64,000 nt of DNA from Streptococcus pseudopneumoniae (lineage in GTDB: Bacteria; Bacillota; Bacilli; Lactobacillales; Streptococcaceae). Made by a program: the position numbers and the translations under genes. The DNA lies in assembly GCF_001074155.1 (NCBI RefSeq), contig NZ_JUUZ01000027.1, positions 1 through 64,000 of the forward strand, read 5' to 3'. The notes under the pieces are model-generated. The model was not told the DNA's origin. It saw only the letters and a program-made list of their open reading frames with translations, and searched no databases. Positions 55,681 through 63,251 of this stretch are shown here, one piece after another (the stretch's first letter is position 1; each line of letters begins with the position of its first letter).

Positions 55681-55707
55681 CTTGTATCTGATACAAGAAC
55701 AAGTATA
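55681..55707 (-). promoter_or_regulatory. Operator and promoter of the Rrf2 gene
   Basis: CTTGTATC-t-GATACAAG, an 8-bp perfect palindrome, then AACAAGTATA. On the minus strand TTGCTT, 16-bp spacer and TATACT (55702-55707) form the promoter and the palindrome covers its 3' side. Compare the operator at 55177. Confidence 0.75.
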
Positions 55708-55836
55708 TCACAAATAAAAAGAAAAGCAAGACTTTTATTTTAAATTTTAAAAATTTTTTGAAGAGAGTCATCTAATCAGAGATGTCTGAAAAGGGTGTTC
55801 ATAAAAAATGATGGGATAAATTTACCTTAGCACAAC

Positions 55837-55866
55837 AAAAAAAGCCCTATATTATAAGGCTTTTTC
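55837..55866. terminator. Terminator-like hairpin
   Basis: AAAAAGCC / GGCTTTTT stem with an 11-nt loop and T-runs on both strands; no clear gene ends at it on the plus strand. Confidence 0.6.
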
Positions 55867-56066
55867 CTGTTGTTTAGATGCCCCCTGCATGGATTTGTAA
55901 GAACTTTTCATATTGAAAATAAACAAAAATGTTGAAATATAGCTGATTTTAGGGAAATACTTTTAGGTATTTTCAATGTCAGAATTTAAAAATGGGGCAA
56001 AAGTGGGGCAAAAACGAATGACTCATAAAGGTTTCCTATTAGAAACAGGATTTACTCAATTAGAAG

Positions 56067-56171
56067 TTGCTTGAAGAATTAGATAAAAAGAATGTGTTTG
56101 ATATTGAAGACTATATCAAGAGAAAAGGCAAAGTTAAGCTTAATAGAAATACAGTAATTACAAGATTGTAA
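56067..56171 (+). pseudogene. Short gene fragment (34 codons)
   Basis: Reads LLEELDKKNVFDIEDYIKRK and then GKVKLNRNTVITRL before a stop. A TAG two codons upstream and the lack of a ribosome binding site suggest a fragment of a longer helical protein. Source not recognised. Confidence 0.3.
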
Positions 56172-56249
56172 TATTTTTCTGTTATAGCTTTATGTGACAG
56201 GGATAAATATGGTATAATAAGACAAATTTGAAGGTGTAGAGGTAAGCAT

Positions 56250-56867
56250 TTGAAAGAGAATAGACCTGATTTTCGAGATATAAAATCATTTGAAGAATTT
56301 AACAGATACTACTGGTATCGAGATGAACTTTCACAAATTTGTAAATCTCTTGGATTGGAGTATAGATGTACAAAACAGGAGCTGAATCATATTATAGAAC
56401 AATATTTTAAGGGAAATAGGATAGAAAAATTTTTGAGCAAAGGAAACAAAAATCAATCCGAAGTTATAACATTAGATACACCGTTACTTGAATGCGGATT
56501 TTCTTTTAACCAAAAATTTCGAGAATATTTTTCAGAGGTAATAGGCGTTAATTCGTTTAAATTTAATGCTGATATGGCAACAGCTTGGCGAAAAGTAAAA
56601 AGGGATAACGATATAAAATTTACAATCCAAGATATGATTAAAATATACTATGGAGAATCAGACTATGCCAAATATGATAATTCAGTTTGCCAATGGAACC
56701 AATTTTTAAAAGATTTTTGTGCAGATGAATTTAGCGAATACTATTCTAACAAGTTAAAAGCTGCAGCTATCCTTTGGAAAGAAGTTAGAGATTCAAAAAA
56801 TGAAAAAATATATTCACGGGAACTTTTGAAAAAATATGAGGATAAAATAGAGGCGTACTGTAAGTAA
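56250..56867 (+). CDS. SAP-domain protein (DUF6434-like)
   Basis: A 205-residue soluble, basic protein. The N-terminal SAP-like motif (about 12-50: SFEEFNRYYWYRDELSQICK, then LGLEYRCTKQELNHIIEQYF) is a helical DNA/RNA-binding fold. The C-terminal region (about 75-150: ECGFSFNQKFREYFSEVIG, FKFNADMATAWRKVKRDN) resembles DUF6434. Such proteins are known as conserved hypotheticals in Firmicutes, often on mobile DNA. The start is TTG at 56250, 8 nt after GAGGT. Base composition is AT-rich, unlike the core genes. Function unknown. Confidence 0.6.
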   Translation: MKENRPDFRDIKSFEEFNRYYWYRDELSQICKSLGLEYRCTKQELNHIIEQYFKGNRIEKFLSKGNKNQSEVITLDTPLLECGFSFNQKFREYFSEVIGVNSFKFNADMATAWRKVKRDNDIKFTIQDMIKIYYGESDYAKYDNSVCQWNQFLKDFCADEFSEYYSNKLKAAAILWKEVRDSKNEKIYSRELLKKYEDKIEAYCK

Positions 56868-56942
56868 ACAAATCCCAAGTTATAAGTTTCTATTAGATGA
56901 AACCTATAAAATTTGTACAAATATTGTAGGTTAGGAGAAGAA

Positions 56943-57077
56943 TTGTTTTCAAAAGATGTCTATAAGTGGGTAGGAGGAAGTGTACTTGGTTCGTATTTTG
57001 TAAGCACTACTTCAAGTCATTATGATTGGGCGATGAAGAAATTAAAAGCACATCAAAAAAATTGTAAGAAAAAATAA
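56943..57077 (+). CDS. Small ORF, 44 aa
   Basis: TTG start with a good GGAGAAG site 3-4 nt upstream. Encodes LFSKDVYKWVGGSVLGSYFV, then STTSSHYDWAMKKLKAHQKN and a Lys-rich end. Possibly a small basic membrane peptide (VGGSVLGSYFVS is weakly hydrophobic). It lies 75 nt behind the SAP-domain gene and ends before a terminator. Not recognised. Confidence 0.45.
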   Translation: MFSKDVYKWVGGSVLGSYFVSTTSSHYDWAMKKLKAHQKNCKKK

Positions 57078-57141
57078 GCAGATATGGTATCTTTTTGGTA
57101 GCTAAACAGACAAAATATCTTGTTTTTTGCAAATAATACTT

Positions 57142-57174
57142 AAAAAGAATGTTGATTTATCAGCATTCTTTTTT
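57142..57174 (+). terminator. Terminator after the 44-aa ORF
   Basis: AAAAGAATGtTGA / TCAgCATTCTTTT stem (one mismatch) with a T-run. Confidence 0.75.
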
Positions 57175-57242
57175 ATTTCAAATGTATTCTCGGAATTTGG
57201 TTTAAAAGCCTATAATACTCAATGATTAGACTAAAGATGAAT

Positions 57243-57280
57243 AAAATGGAGAAAACTCTAATGGTTCTTCTCCATTTTTT
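57243..57280 (-). terminator. Terminator of the lantibiotic sensor operon
   Basis: ATGGAGAA / TTCTCCAT stem just before the end of the histidine kinase gene; T-rich on both sides. Confidence 0.65.
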
Positions 57281-57282
57281 GG

Positions 57283-58653
57283 CTAATTGGTAATGTTGAA
57301 AATTGGAAGTGAAATGATACTTTCAAAGAATTCATTTTGGATACTAGCAAACGAAATAGAACCCTGATGCAAATCAACAATTTGTTTTGAAATTTTTAGC
57401 CCAATTCCAGTCGTTCTAATTTTAGAAATATCAATGTTTTTAAAAGATAATTCATTAAGTTCAGCAATTTTTTCTGGTGAAGCTCCCTGTCCATTATCTT
57501 TGATTTCGACAATTACATTTGTATCTTTTTTGTATAAGTGGATTCTTATTGTGCAACCCTTTTCGTTATGTAAAACAGAGTTGTAGATGATATTATGGAT
57601 AACTCTTGTGATTAAAAACTGCTCAATCATGATAGATTGATTAACAAGTGAATAATCGTAATCAAATTCAAATTCAAATTCATTCCAGATTTCTTGATTT
57701 AAAATATGGATGAGAATGTCTTTGAAGAAGGGGATAATTTTTGTTTCAGTCTGATTTAATTGAAGATGACCGGATGAAAGGCGAGCTACTATATTTAAGT
57801 CATTTAAAACATTTTGGATGTAATAGGATTCCGTCAATATTGGACGAATATGTTTTTTAAACTGTGTATCTAGTTCAGAATCATTTAACAAGGACGCGTT
57901 AGAAATGATGACAGAAAGAGGTGTTTTGATATCGTGTGCAATACCTGAAATCCATTGCTCTTTAAAGACTTCATTCTCTTTGAGTAGAGTATCGGTTTGA
58001 TTAATTGCAGTTGTAAGATATTCTAGTTCTGATATAGAATTTATTGGATTTTTTAAACCATATGGGAGATTCTGAATAGCAGTTACAAGAGGCACAATTT
58101 TACGATTGATATGCGTCACGCCATAGTAGTAAAGAAAAGCGAAATAAAGGCAGTTGAAAAGCAATACTCCAAATGCTATTAGTGGAAACAGGCGGAGACT
58201 ATCTATATCTAAGTAATTAAAACTATAACGAGCAATTTTATCTTTTGGAAAACCAACAACAATGATGTATCCACCTTTTATCTGACTAAAAACAGGATAA
58301 TCTGAAAGATAATAGCGAGAAAACTGTAAAATGTCCCCGTAGTCAAATTGCGAAGGAACTTCTGTAGGTTTATACTGTTCGTACACTTGTTTTCCAGTCT
58401 GCTTATCCAATACCATGAGCCATAACTTTTGTTCTTTTAGACTAGAAATATCATTTTCAGGTATGTGGACGTTATTATTTGTGATGGTAATGTGTTCAGA
58501 AATTATTTTCACAGTCTCAGTAGCAGTTTGCTTTTTACTAATGTAGAAAACAAAACTGGCAATTAGAATAATATTGGTAATAAAGATAATGATGGAAGAA
58601 AAGATAAATTTCTTTAGTGAATACCTTAAAATTTTGGTTTGATTCATAATCAT
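57283..58653 (-). CDS. Lantibiotic-locus sensor histidine kinase (LanK-like)
   Basis: A 456-residue membrane kinase. Two membrane spans (about 15-37 and 158-180) flank an extracellular sensor domain. The phospho-acceptor His lies in WISGIAHDIKTPLSVIISNA, then HATPase_c with NIIYNSVLHN (N box), IKDNGQG and ISKIRTTGIGLKISKQ. This is the architecture of kinases in salivaricin/streptococcin-type loci (SalK/ScnK) and peptide-sensing resistance systems. Its ATG overlaps the regulator's stop by 4 nt (ATGA). It diverges from the lanA/lanFEG operon. It likely senses a lantibiotic, now from outside the cell. Confidence 0.82.
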   Translation of the reverse strand: MIMNQTKILRYSLKKFIFSSIIIFITNIILIASFVFYISKKQTATETVKIISEHITITNNNVHIPENDISSLKEQKLWLMVLDKQTGKQVYEQYKPTEVPSQFDYGDILQFSRYYLSDYPVFSQIKGGYIIVVGFPKDKIARYSFNYLDIDSLRLFPLIAFGVLLFNCLYFAFLYYYGVTHINRKIVPLVTAIQNLPYGLKNPINSISELEYLTTAINQTDTLLKENEVFKEQWISGIAHDIKTPLSVIISNASLLNDSELDTQFKKHIRPILTESYYIQNVLNDLNIVARLSSGHLQLNQTETKIIPFFKDILIHILNQEIWNEFEFEFDYDYSLVNQSIMIEQFLITRVIHNIIYNSVLHNEKGCTIRIHLYKKDTNVIVEIKDNGQGASPEKIAELNELSFKNIDISKIRTTGIGLKISKQIVDLHQGSISFASIQNEFFESIISLPIFNITN

Positions 58654-59348
58654 GATAACAATTTATATCCTAGCCCTTTAGCTGTCTTTAAATATTGAGG
58701 TTTTGAAGGATTTTCTTCTATTTTTTCTCGAATTTTCCGAATATGTACAGTCAAAGAGTTTTCATAACCAAAGCTATCCACTCCCCAAATCGTATCACAG
58801 AGAGATTCGGTTGAAACGATGTAATTTTTATTATCGTAAAGTTTTTTCAAAATCTGAATTTCAATTGGCGTAATAGAAATTTCTGCTCCATTTTTTTGTA
58901 CTGTTGCATTCCGAAAACTCACCAAAGTCTGTCCAATCTGTATTGTTTCCTGTTCTGATTTATAACTTCTACGGAGCAGAGCCATAATACGATAGATAAG
59001 ATTTTTTGGAATGAAGGGTTTCATGATATAATCATCACCACCAGCATTGAAACCAGCTATCTCATCTTCAGGATTATTTTTGGCAGTCAGAAAGAGGATA
59101 GGAGTATCGCCTTTTTTTCGGATATGTTTTGCTAATGTGTAGCCATCCCCATCGGGTAGCATAATGTCCAAAAGGAAAAGGTCGAACTGCTCTATTTCAA
59201 TCATGTCCAAACTAGATTCTATATCATAGGCTGATGTTAGATTGGAAAATCCGTAGGCAGTGAGAATATCTCTTATGGAAGAGTTTAAAATTTTGTCGTC
59301 ATCAATGATAAGGATGTGCTTATTCAGGAGTTGTTGTTCGAAACTCAT
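58650..59348 (-). CDS. Lantibiotic-locus response regulator (LanR-like)
   Basis: A 232-residue OmpR-type regulator: receiver domain with phospho-acceptor Asp in FDLFLLDIMLPDGDGYTLA and Lys in IMKPF; winged helix (about 135-230: ISITPIEIQILKKLYDNKN, SLTVHIRKIREKIE). GAGGT lies before the ATG. It pairs with the overlapping kinase and should control the divergent lanA/lanFEG promoter, which has two TAAAATTAA direct repeats 22 bp apart. Confidence 0.85.
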   Translation of the reverse strand: MSFEQQLLNKHILIIDDDKILNSSIRDILTAYGFSNLTSAYDIESSLDMIEIEQFDLFLLDIMLPDGDGYTLAKHIRKKGDTPILFLTAKNNPEDEIAGFNAGGDDYIMKPFIPKNLIYRIMALLRRSYKSEQETIQIGQTLVSFRNATVQKNGAEISITPIEIQILKKLYDNKNYIVSTESLCDTIWGVDSFGYENSLTVHIRKIREKIEENPSKPQYLKTAKGLGYKLLS

Positions 59349-59419
59349 AATCTTACCTCGCTTATTTAAATTATACCATTTAAAAGAGTGAAAAAAAGAA
59401 AAATACTTTAATCTTAATG

Positions 59420-59467
59420 TAAAATTAAGGTTAGCTTAGTTTAAAATTAATCTAGCATGTCTATAAT
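59420..59467 (+). promoter_or_regulatory. lanA/lanFEG promoter with direct repeats
   Basis: TAAAATTAA occurs at 59420-59428 and 59442-59450, 22 bp apart, ending 11 bp before the -10 TATAAT (59462-59467). The second copy covers the -35 position. This geometry fits activation by an OmpR-type regulator such as the adjacent LanR-like protein. Confidence 0.65.
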
Positions 59468-59528
59468 AAAGACATAACCTAGATAGAGATACTTCTCAAA
59501 TTAATTTTAATCAGTGAGGTATTTCCAA

Positions 59529-59669
59529 ATGGTTAAACAACAAATGAATCTCGTTGAGATTGAAGCAATGAATTCTCTTCAAGAATTGACTCTTGAAGAA
59601 CTTGATAACGTTCTTGGTGCTGGTGGTGGAGTAATCCAAATCCATTTTATTCAGACAAAACAATGGTAA
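59529..59669 (+). pseudogene. Lantibiotic precursor with lost core peptide
   Basis: Encodes a 46-residue peptide beginning MVKQQMNLVEIEAMNSLQEL and continuing TLEELDNVLGAGGG, a class II lantibiotic leader with its double-Gly-type cleavage site (GA/GG). What follows is only VIQIHFIQTKQW: no Cys, Ser or other residues to form lanthionine rings except one Thr. Frame comparison shows that from about 59639 on the DNA is the 3' end of an exporter gene read in another frame, so a deletion joined the two. GAGGT lies before the ATG. The remaining peptide could still be made and secreted but cannot be a lantibiotic. Confidence 0.75.
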
Positions 59670-59830
59670 TAGTGACTCACCAATTAGATATTGTGAATTA
59701 TGTTGATTCTATCATTTTTGTTGATAAGAGTAGTAGAGATGTTATCAAAGATACTCATGATAATTTGATTCATGGAAATCAAAATTATAGAAAATTTTTT
59801 AGTTTAATGGAGGAAGTTCATAATGATTAG
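59639..59830 (+). pseudogene. 3' end of a LanT-type ABC exporter
   Basis: The frame reads NPFYSDKTMVIVTHQLDIVN and on to YVDSIIFVDKSSRDVIKD, ending RKFFSLMEEVHND. This is the H-loop and C-terminus of an ABC ATPase of the peptidase-containing lantibiotic exporter family (DKTMVIVTHQL holds the switch His). Everything upstream (peptidase, membrane domain, Walker A, signature, Walker B) is missing. Its stop overlaps the start of the lanF gene by 8 nt, the usual operon layout, so the original order lanA-(lanM)-lanT-lanF is inferred. Confidence 0.8.
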
Positions 59831-60734
59831 TAATGTTTTACAGATAAAAAACTTACAAAAGGTATTTAAGGACACTCAGGTAGTTAACCTTAGTTCCTTA
59901 TCAGTTCAACAAGGTGAGATTTATGGTTTTCTAGGTCCAAATGGAGCTGGGAAAACAACAACCATGAAGATGATTTTGTCTTTGATTTCTCGTACAGATG
60001 GGGAGATTGAAGTGTTCGGTCAATCTATAGGTACGGACAAGCAGTATCTTAATCAGATTGGCTCTATGATTGAAGAACCGTCTTATTATCCTAATTTGAC
60101 AGGCTATGAAAATCTCTTGGTCTTTCAAAAAATCCTTGGATTTGATAAGAAAAACATTCAGGAAACCTTGAAAATTGTAGGGTTAGATCAACCTAAAAAC
60201 AAGAAAAAATTGGTTAAAGATTATTCTCTGGGTATGAAACAGCGCTTGGCTTTAGCCTTTGCCTTAGTCAAGAAACCGCGTTTGTTGATACTGGATGAGC
60301 CAACAAACGGGCTAGACCCAGCAGGGATTCATGAAATTCGGGAACTGATTATCAAGTTGGCAAAAGAACATGGCATTACTGTCTTCATCTCTACCCATAT
60401 CCTTTCTGAAGTAGAGCATATCGCTGACCGTGTGGGGATTATCAATCATGGTCAACTGGTTTACGAGGGAGAAATTCGTAAAATTCAGTCCAATAAATGG
60501 CTGGAAGTGCGTGGGGATTTTAGAGGTCTACGTGAAGCCATTAGCCAAGTGTTATTTGGTTATCCGTGCAAGATCTTAGAGATACAAGAAGATAAACTCA
60601 AGCTGACTAACCTTGCCGATCAGGAGATTTCTAGTTTGTTACGAGATTTAATAGTCGAGAAAGTTCCAATTTATGAAGTGAAGCAAGAACAAGAAACCTT
60701 GGAATCTATCTTCCTCAACTTAACCAAGGAGTGA
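59823..60734 (+). CDS. Lantibiotic immunity ABC transporter ATPase (LanF-like)
   Basis: A 303-residue ABC ATPase: Walker A FLGPNGAGKTTTMKMI, signature YSLGMKQRLALAFAL (a variant of LSGGMKQR), Walker B RLLILDEPTNGLDPAG and switch HILSEVEHIAD. With the two following membrane proteins it makes a LanFEG exporter that expels lantibiotics from the membrane and protects the producer. Its start overlaps the lanT remnant. Intact, unlike the biosynthetic genes. A bacitracin-type (BcrA) role is an alternative, but the neighbouring lanA leader favours lantibiotic immunity. Confidence 0.88.
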   Translation: MISNVLQIKNLQKVFKDTQVVNLSSLSVQQGEIYGFLGPNGAGKTTTMKMILSLISRTDGEIEVFGQSIGTDKQYLNQIGSMIEEPSYYPNLTGYENLLVFQKILGFDKKNIQETLKIVGLDQPKNKKKLVKDYSLGMKQRLALAFALVKKPRLLILDEPTNGLDPAGIHEIRELIIKLAKEHGITVFISTHILSEVEHIADRVGIINHGQLVYEGEIRKIQSNKWLEVRGDFRGLREAISQVLFGYPCKILEIQEDKLKLTNLADQEISSLLRDLIVEKVPIYEVKQEQETLESIFLNLTKE

Positions 60735-60739
60735 GTCTT

Positions 60740-61489
60740 ATGTTGAATAATTTGTCTATTGAATTGCTCAAGGCAAAACGAACCAAATCCTTCTTCATTA
60801 TCATACTAGTTATGGGAGTCGGATTTGCTTGGGCAATTGCAGCCGCTACACGTTACCTAAGTAATCCAGCCATGCACCAGATTAACCTAATTTTCTATAT
60901 GATGAAAGAAGTAAATGGCTTGATTCTCCCTATCGTGGTCGCTCTCTTTGTATCCCGGATTGTCAAGAACGAGAAGGAGGGCAACACTTTCAAACTGCTT
61001 TTGGCAAATGGTGAAAATCTACGGCATATCTTTCTGAGTAAGCTTGCCCTGACTATGTTCGTTTTGACCTTTCTCGCTTTTTTGGAGGGAGTAGTAGTCC
61101 AGTTGATTGCAAACTTTTCTGGTCTAGAAATGCCTGTTAGCCTAATCCTCTGGCAAATCGTCATTTTCTTGCTAGCATCTTTTGTCTTAACCTGTCTGTT
61201 TTTGACTTTGCAGTTTTTACTGAAAAAGCAGGCATTGATAATGGCATTAGGGATTTTCGGAGGATTTCTTGGAGTTGGATTTGGTCATGCAACAGCTTTT
61301 CTACAGCTGATTTTCCCATTTGGTGGTATAGCATATCTGTCTCTGGTGGATTACCAGAAAGTCGCCAGTCAAGTGAGTTATGTTTTTGCGACAAACCTAG
61401 GATTTAAACTCTTTACATATTTGCCAATAGCCCTAATCTATCTCTTCTTATCTCTCTATCTAGTTGAAAAGAAAGGAGGCAAGCTATGA
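60740..61489 (+). CDS. Lantibiotic immunity ABC permease (LanE-like)
   Basis: A 249-residue permease with six hydrophobic segments, of the ABC-2 lantibiotic-protection type (LanE/MutE). The ATG at 60740 is 8 nt after AAGGAG; a GTG nine bases upstream overlaps the lanF stop and is less likely. Second subunit of the exporter; lanG overlaps its end by 4 nt. Intact. Confidence 0.82.
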   Translation: MLNNLSIELLKAKRTKSFFIIILVMGVGFAWAIAAATRYLSNPAMHQINLIFYMMKEVNGLILPIVVALFVSRIVKNEKEGNTFKLLLANGENLRHIFLSKLALTMFVLTFLAFLEGVVVQLIANFSGLEMPVSLILWQIVIFLLASFVLTCLFLTLQFLLKKQALIMALGIFGGFLGVGFGHATAFLQLIFPFGGIAYLSLVDYQKVASQVSYVFATNLGFKLFTYLPIALIYLFLSLYLVEKKGGKL

Positions 61490-62214
61490 TGTCTTATCTA
61501 TCAGTAGAATGGCGGAAAACCCAAAAATTTTCCATGTTGATGATTGGTATTTTCTTCTTAGCTTTTTGTAGCCTGATTGGTCTTGGGATTTACTTAGGTG
61601 CAGCTTATTCTATGGTTGCAGAAAGTGAAAAAGTGCCTGTTTTATGGGGACAATTGACCTTCTATTATAGCCAGCTTTTCTTTCCGATTTTGGTCAGCAT
61701 TTATGTAGCCATGATGTTAGGAAAAGAGTTTGATAGGAAAAATATTGAATTTCTCAGAGCTAATAATGTCAGTCTTGGGAAATTATTGTTGGCAAAAGAA
61801 ATAGTAATTATCTTGTTTATTGCTGTTTTACAGTTGTTCTTGTTTGGTATTTTTTATGTCAGTGCTCACCTAATTCATTTAGAAATTTCTAATTTGTTCA
61901 CCTACCTTAAGTGGGATTTATTGGGGATTTTTGGAACAATTAGTATGATGGCAGTACAGTTTTTTGTGACAGCTAAAACTCGTGTTTTTAGTAAATCTGT
62001 GGGAATTGGTTCTATTGGTACTTTCGTAGGATTCATGATGATTTTTGTATCTGATAAATTATCTTTAATCTATCCCTACTCCCAAGCTATGGTGGCAATG
62101 CGGTCACGGAATTTGATAGACTTTAATTTAGTGGAAATATTGCTGTTTATCATTGTAAATATTCTTCTGTGGGGGATTTTTCATACATTGAGTAATAAAG
62201 AATTGCATAAGTAA
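61486..62214 (+). CDS. Lantibiotic immunity ABC permease (LanG-like)
   Basis: A 242-residue permease with six hydrophobic segments (LanG/MutG type), homologous in layout to the preceding one; start MMSYLSVEWRKTQKFS, preceded by AAAGGAGG. It pairs with LanE and LanF. The operon ends at a terminator shared with the convergent XRE gene. Confidence 0.82.
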   Translation: MMSYLSVEWRKTQKFSMLMIGIFFLAFCSLIGLGIYLGAAYSMVAESEKVPVLWGQLTFYYSQLFFPILVSIYVAMMLGKEFDRKNIEFLRANNVSLGKLLLAKEIVIILFIAVLQLFLFGIFYVSAHLIHLEISNLFTYLKWDLLGIFGTISMMAVQFFVTAKTRVFSKSVGIGSIGTFVGFMMIFVSDKLSLIYPYSQAMVAMRSRNLIDFNLVEILLFIIVNILLWGIFHTLSNKELHK

Positions 62215-62274
62215 TGCGAAGACTCTTAGGGGTCTCAGATTGAAGACAAAGTCCTTAGAAGTTATACTTCATAG

Positions 62275-62303
62275 AAAAAGCGAGCCTAAAACTCGCTTTT
62301 TTT
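62275..62303. terminator. Bidirectional terminator
   Basis: AAAAAGCGAG / CTCGCTTTTT, a 10-bp perfect stem with T-runs on both strands. Confidence 0.88.
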
Positions 62304-62305
62304 AT

Positions 62306-62815
62306 TTAATCTAATAGCTCCTTATTTTCAATTAAGAGTTCTAGTGGAGATTTATCTCTTGCTTCAATAAAACCAGGTTCATATTGGGTATGAAGTGTTC
62401 TTTTCTGAGAAGTTGGATCAATATACAACTCTTTTCCATCTTCTGTGTATAGTTGGTTGCCTCTTGTTAGGTAAAGTAAATCCTCTAAGTACTGTCCATC
62501 AGTATGTAGGAAATGCTCGATGTATTTAACAGCTTTTAAGATTTCACTTACTTTATCAGAGTATTCATTAGATTCAAGAACACTCTTTTCTAACTCAATC
62601 TCTTTACTCGTTCCAAAGAGTTGGGTTGGAGTTGCATTAAAATATTCTGCTATCTTATCCAAATTTGCAAAGGTAGGATAGCTTTTTTGTTTTTCGTAAT
62701 CAGAGATGGACTGTTTACCGATTCCTAAATCTTCAGCTAGTTGAGTTTGGCTTACTCCTTTTTCTATGCGTAGTCGTGCCAAATTGGGTCCAAAATTTTG
62801 AATAATAAAGGTCAT
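62306..62815 (-). CDS. XRE family (cI-like) repressor
   Basis: A 169-residue protein with an N-terminal HTH_3 domain (about 10-68: LARLRIEKGVSQTQLAEDLG, GKQSISDYEKQKSYPTFANL) and a less conserved helical C-terminus. It is transcribed away from the rep-like gene, and an exact palindrome lies between them. This layout matches master repressors of integrative mobilizable elements, ICEs and satellite prophages. Start MTFIIQNFGPN. It likely silences the element's replication or transfer module. Confidence 0.82.
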   Translation of the reverse strand: MTFIIQNFGPNLARLRIEKGVSQTQLAEDLGIGKQSISDYEKQKSYPTFANLDKIAEYFNATPTQLFGTSKEIELEKSVLESNEYSDKVSEILKAVKYIEHFLHTDGQYLEDLLYLTRGNQLYTEDGKELYIDPTSQKRTLHTQYEPGFIEARDKSPLELLIENKELLD

Positions 62816-62853
62816 GGGAAACTCCTATTTTTATTTTTAACTTATTTTATCAC

Positions 62854-62937
62854 CTATAAACTTACAAATCAAGTTTTTGGTTGACTGATTAAAATATTTT
62901 TTATAAAATATATTTATAACTTATAAATAAGTTATAA
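62854..62937. promoter_or_regulatory. Operator region of the XRE repressor
   Basis: Perfect palindrome with arms TTATAACTTAT / ATAAGTTATAA around AA (62914-62937), and a second site with AACTT / AAGTT half-sites near 62856-62872. It lies between the divergent repressor and rep-like gene, so it probably binds the repressor. Surrounding DNA is almost pure A/T. Confidence 0.65.
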
Positions 62938-63028
62938 ATAATACAAAAATAGCTCGTGAGTTTAGGATTGGTGAGTGGGGAGGAAGTTGAGGACGAGACT
63001 ATGACTTATGACTATTCGAAGCCTTGGA

Positions 63029-63147
63029 GCTAGAAATTGTGTGGACAAGGACAAGGGACGAGCCTGACGGGAAGTCAGGCGAAGTCCTGCAGACTGCCGT
63101 CCAGACAATTTCTAGCCAAGCAAAAGCTGGCTATTCTAACAGCCAGC
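63029..63147 (+). other. Hairpin-rich region, possible origin (oriT or dso)
   Basis: GCTAGAAATTGTGTGGAC (63029-63046) and GTCCAGACAATTTCTAGC (63099-63116) are inverted copies, 17 of 18 matches. They enclose a perfect hairpin GCCTGAC / GTCAGGC (63062-63080) and GTCC/GGAC segments. A further hairpin GCTGGCT / AGCCAGC and small ones (GGGC-aac-GCCC) follow up to about 63170. Directly upstream of a Rep_trans-type gene, such structures usually are nicking or single-strand origins. No T-run follows, so termination is unlikely. Confidence 0.6.
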
Positions 63148-63251
63148 AAAAAGGTACACTTAGGGCAACGCCCAAAGAACGACGGAACGAACAAACGTTG
63201 ATTTGACGGTGTTTCTGAGACCTAAAAAATCTAAAAGAAAGGGGGACAATT

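Larger units (their letters stand above)
55740..56249. other. Gene-poor junction with fragments
   Basis: Apart from a terminator (55837-55866) there is no intact gene. Around 55978-56037 a direct repeat GGGGCAAAA occurs in a frame reading MSEFKNGAKVGQKRMTHKG, which resembles the tail of tyrosine integrases, so this may be an old attachment-site scar. A short frame encoding ELDKKNVFDIEDYIKRKG follows (56067-56171). It marks the border between the Rrf2 cluster and accessory DNA. Confidence 0.4.

Noticed and set aside
63024-63206. 60-codon frame in the hairpin region before the Rep_trans gene
   Set aside because: It has no ribosome binding site and its codons are dictated by the inverted repeats; the region reads as origin-like structure rather than protein.
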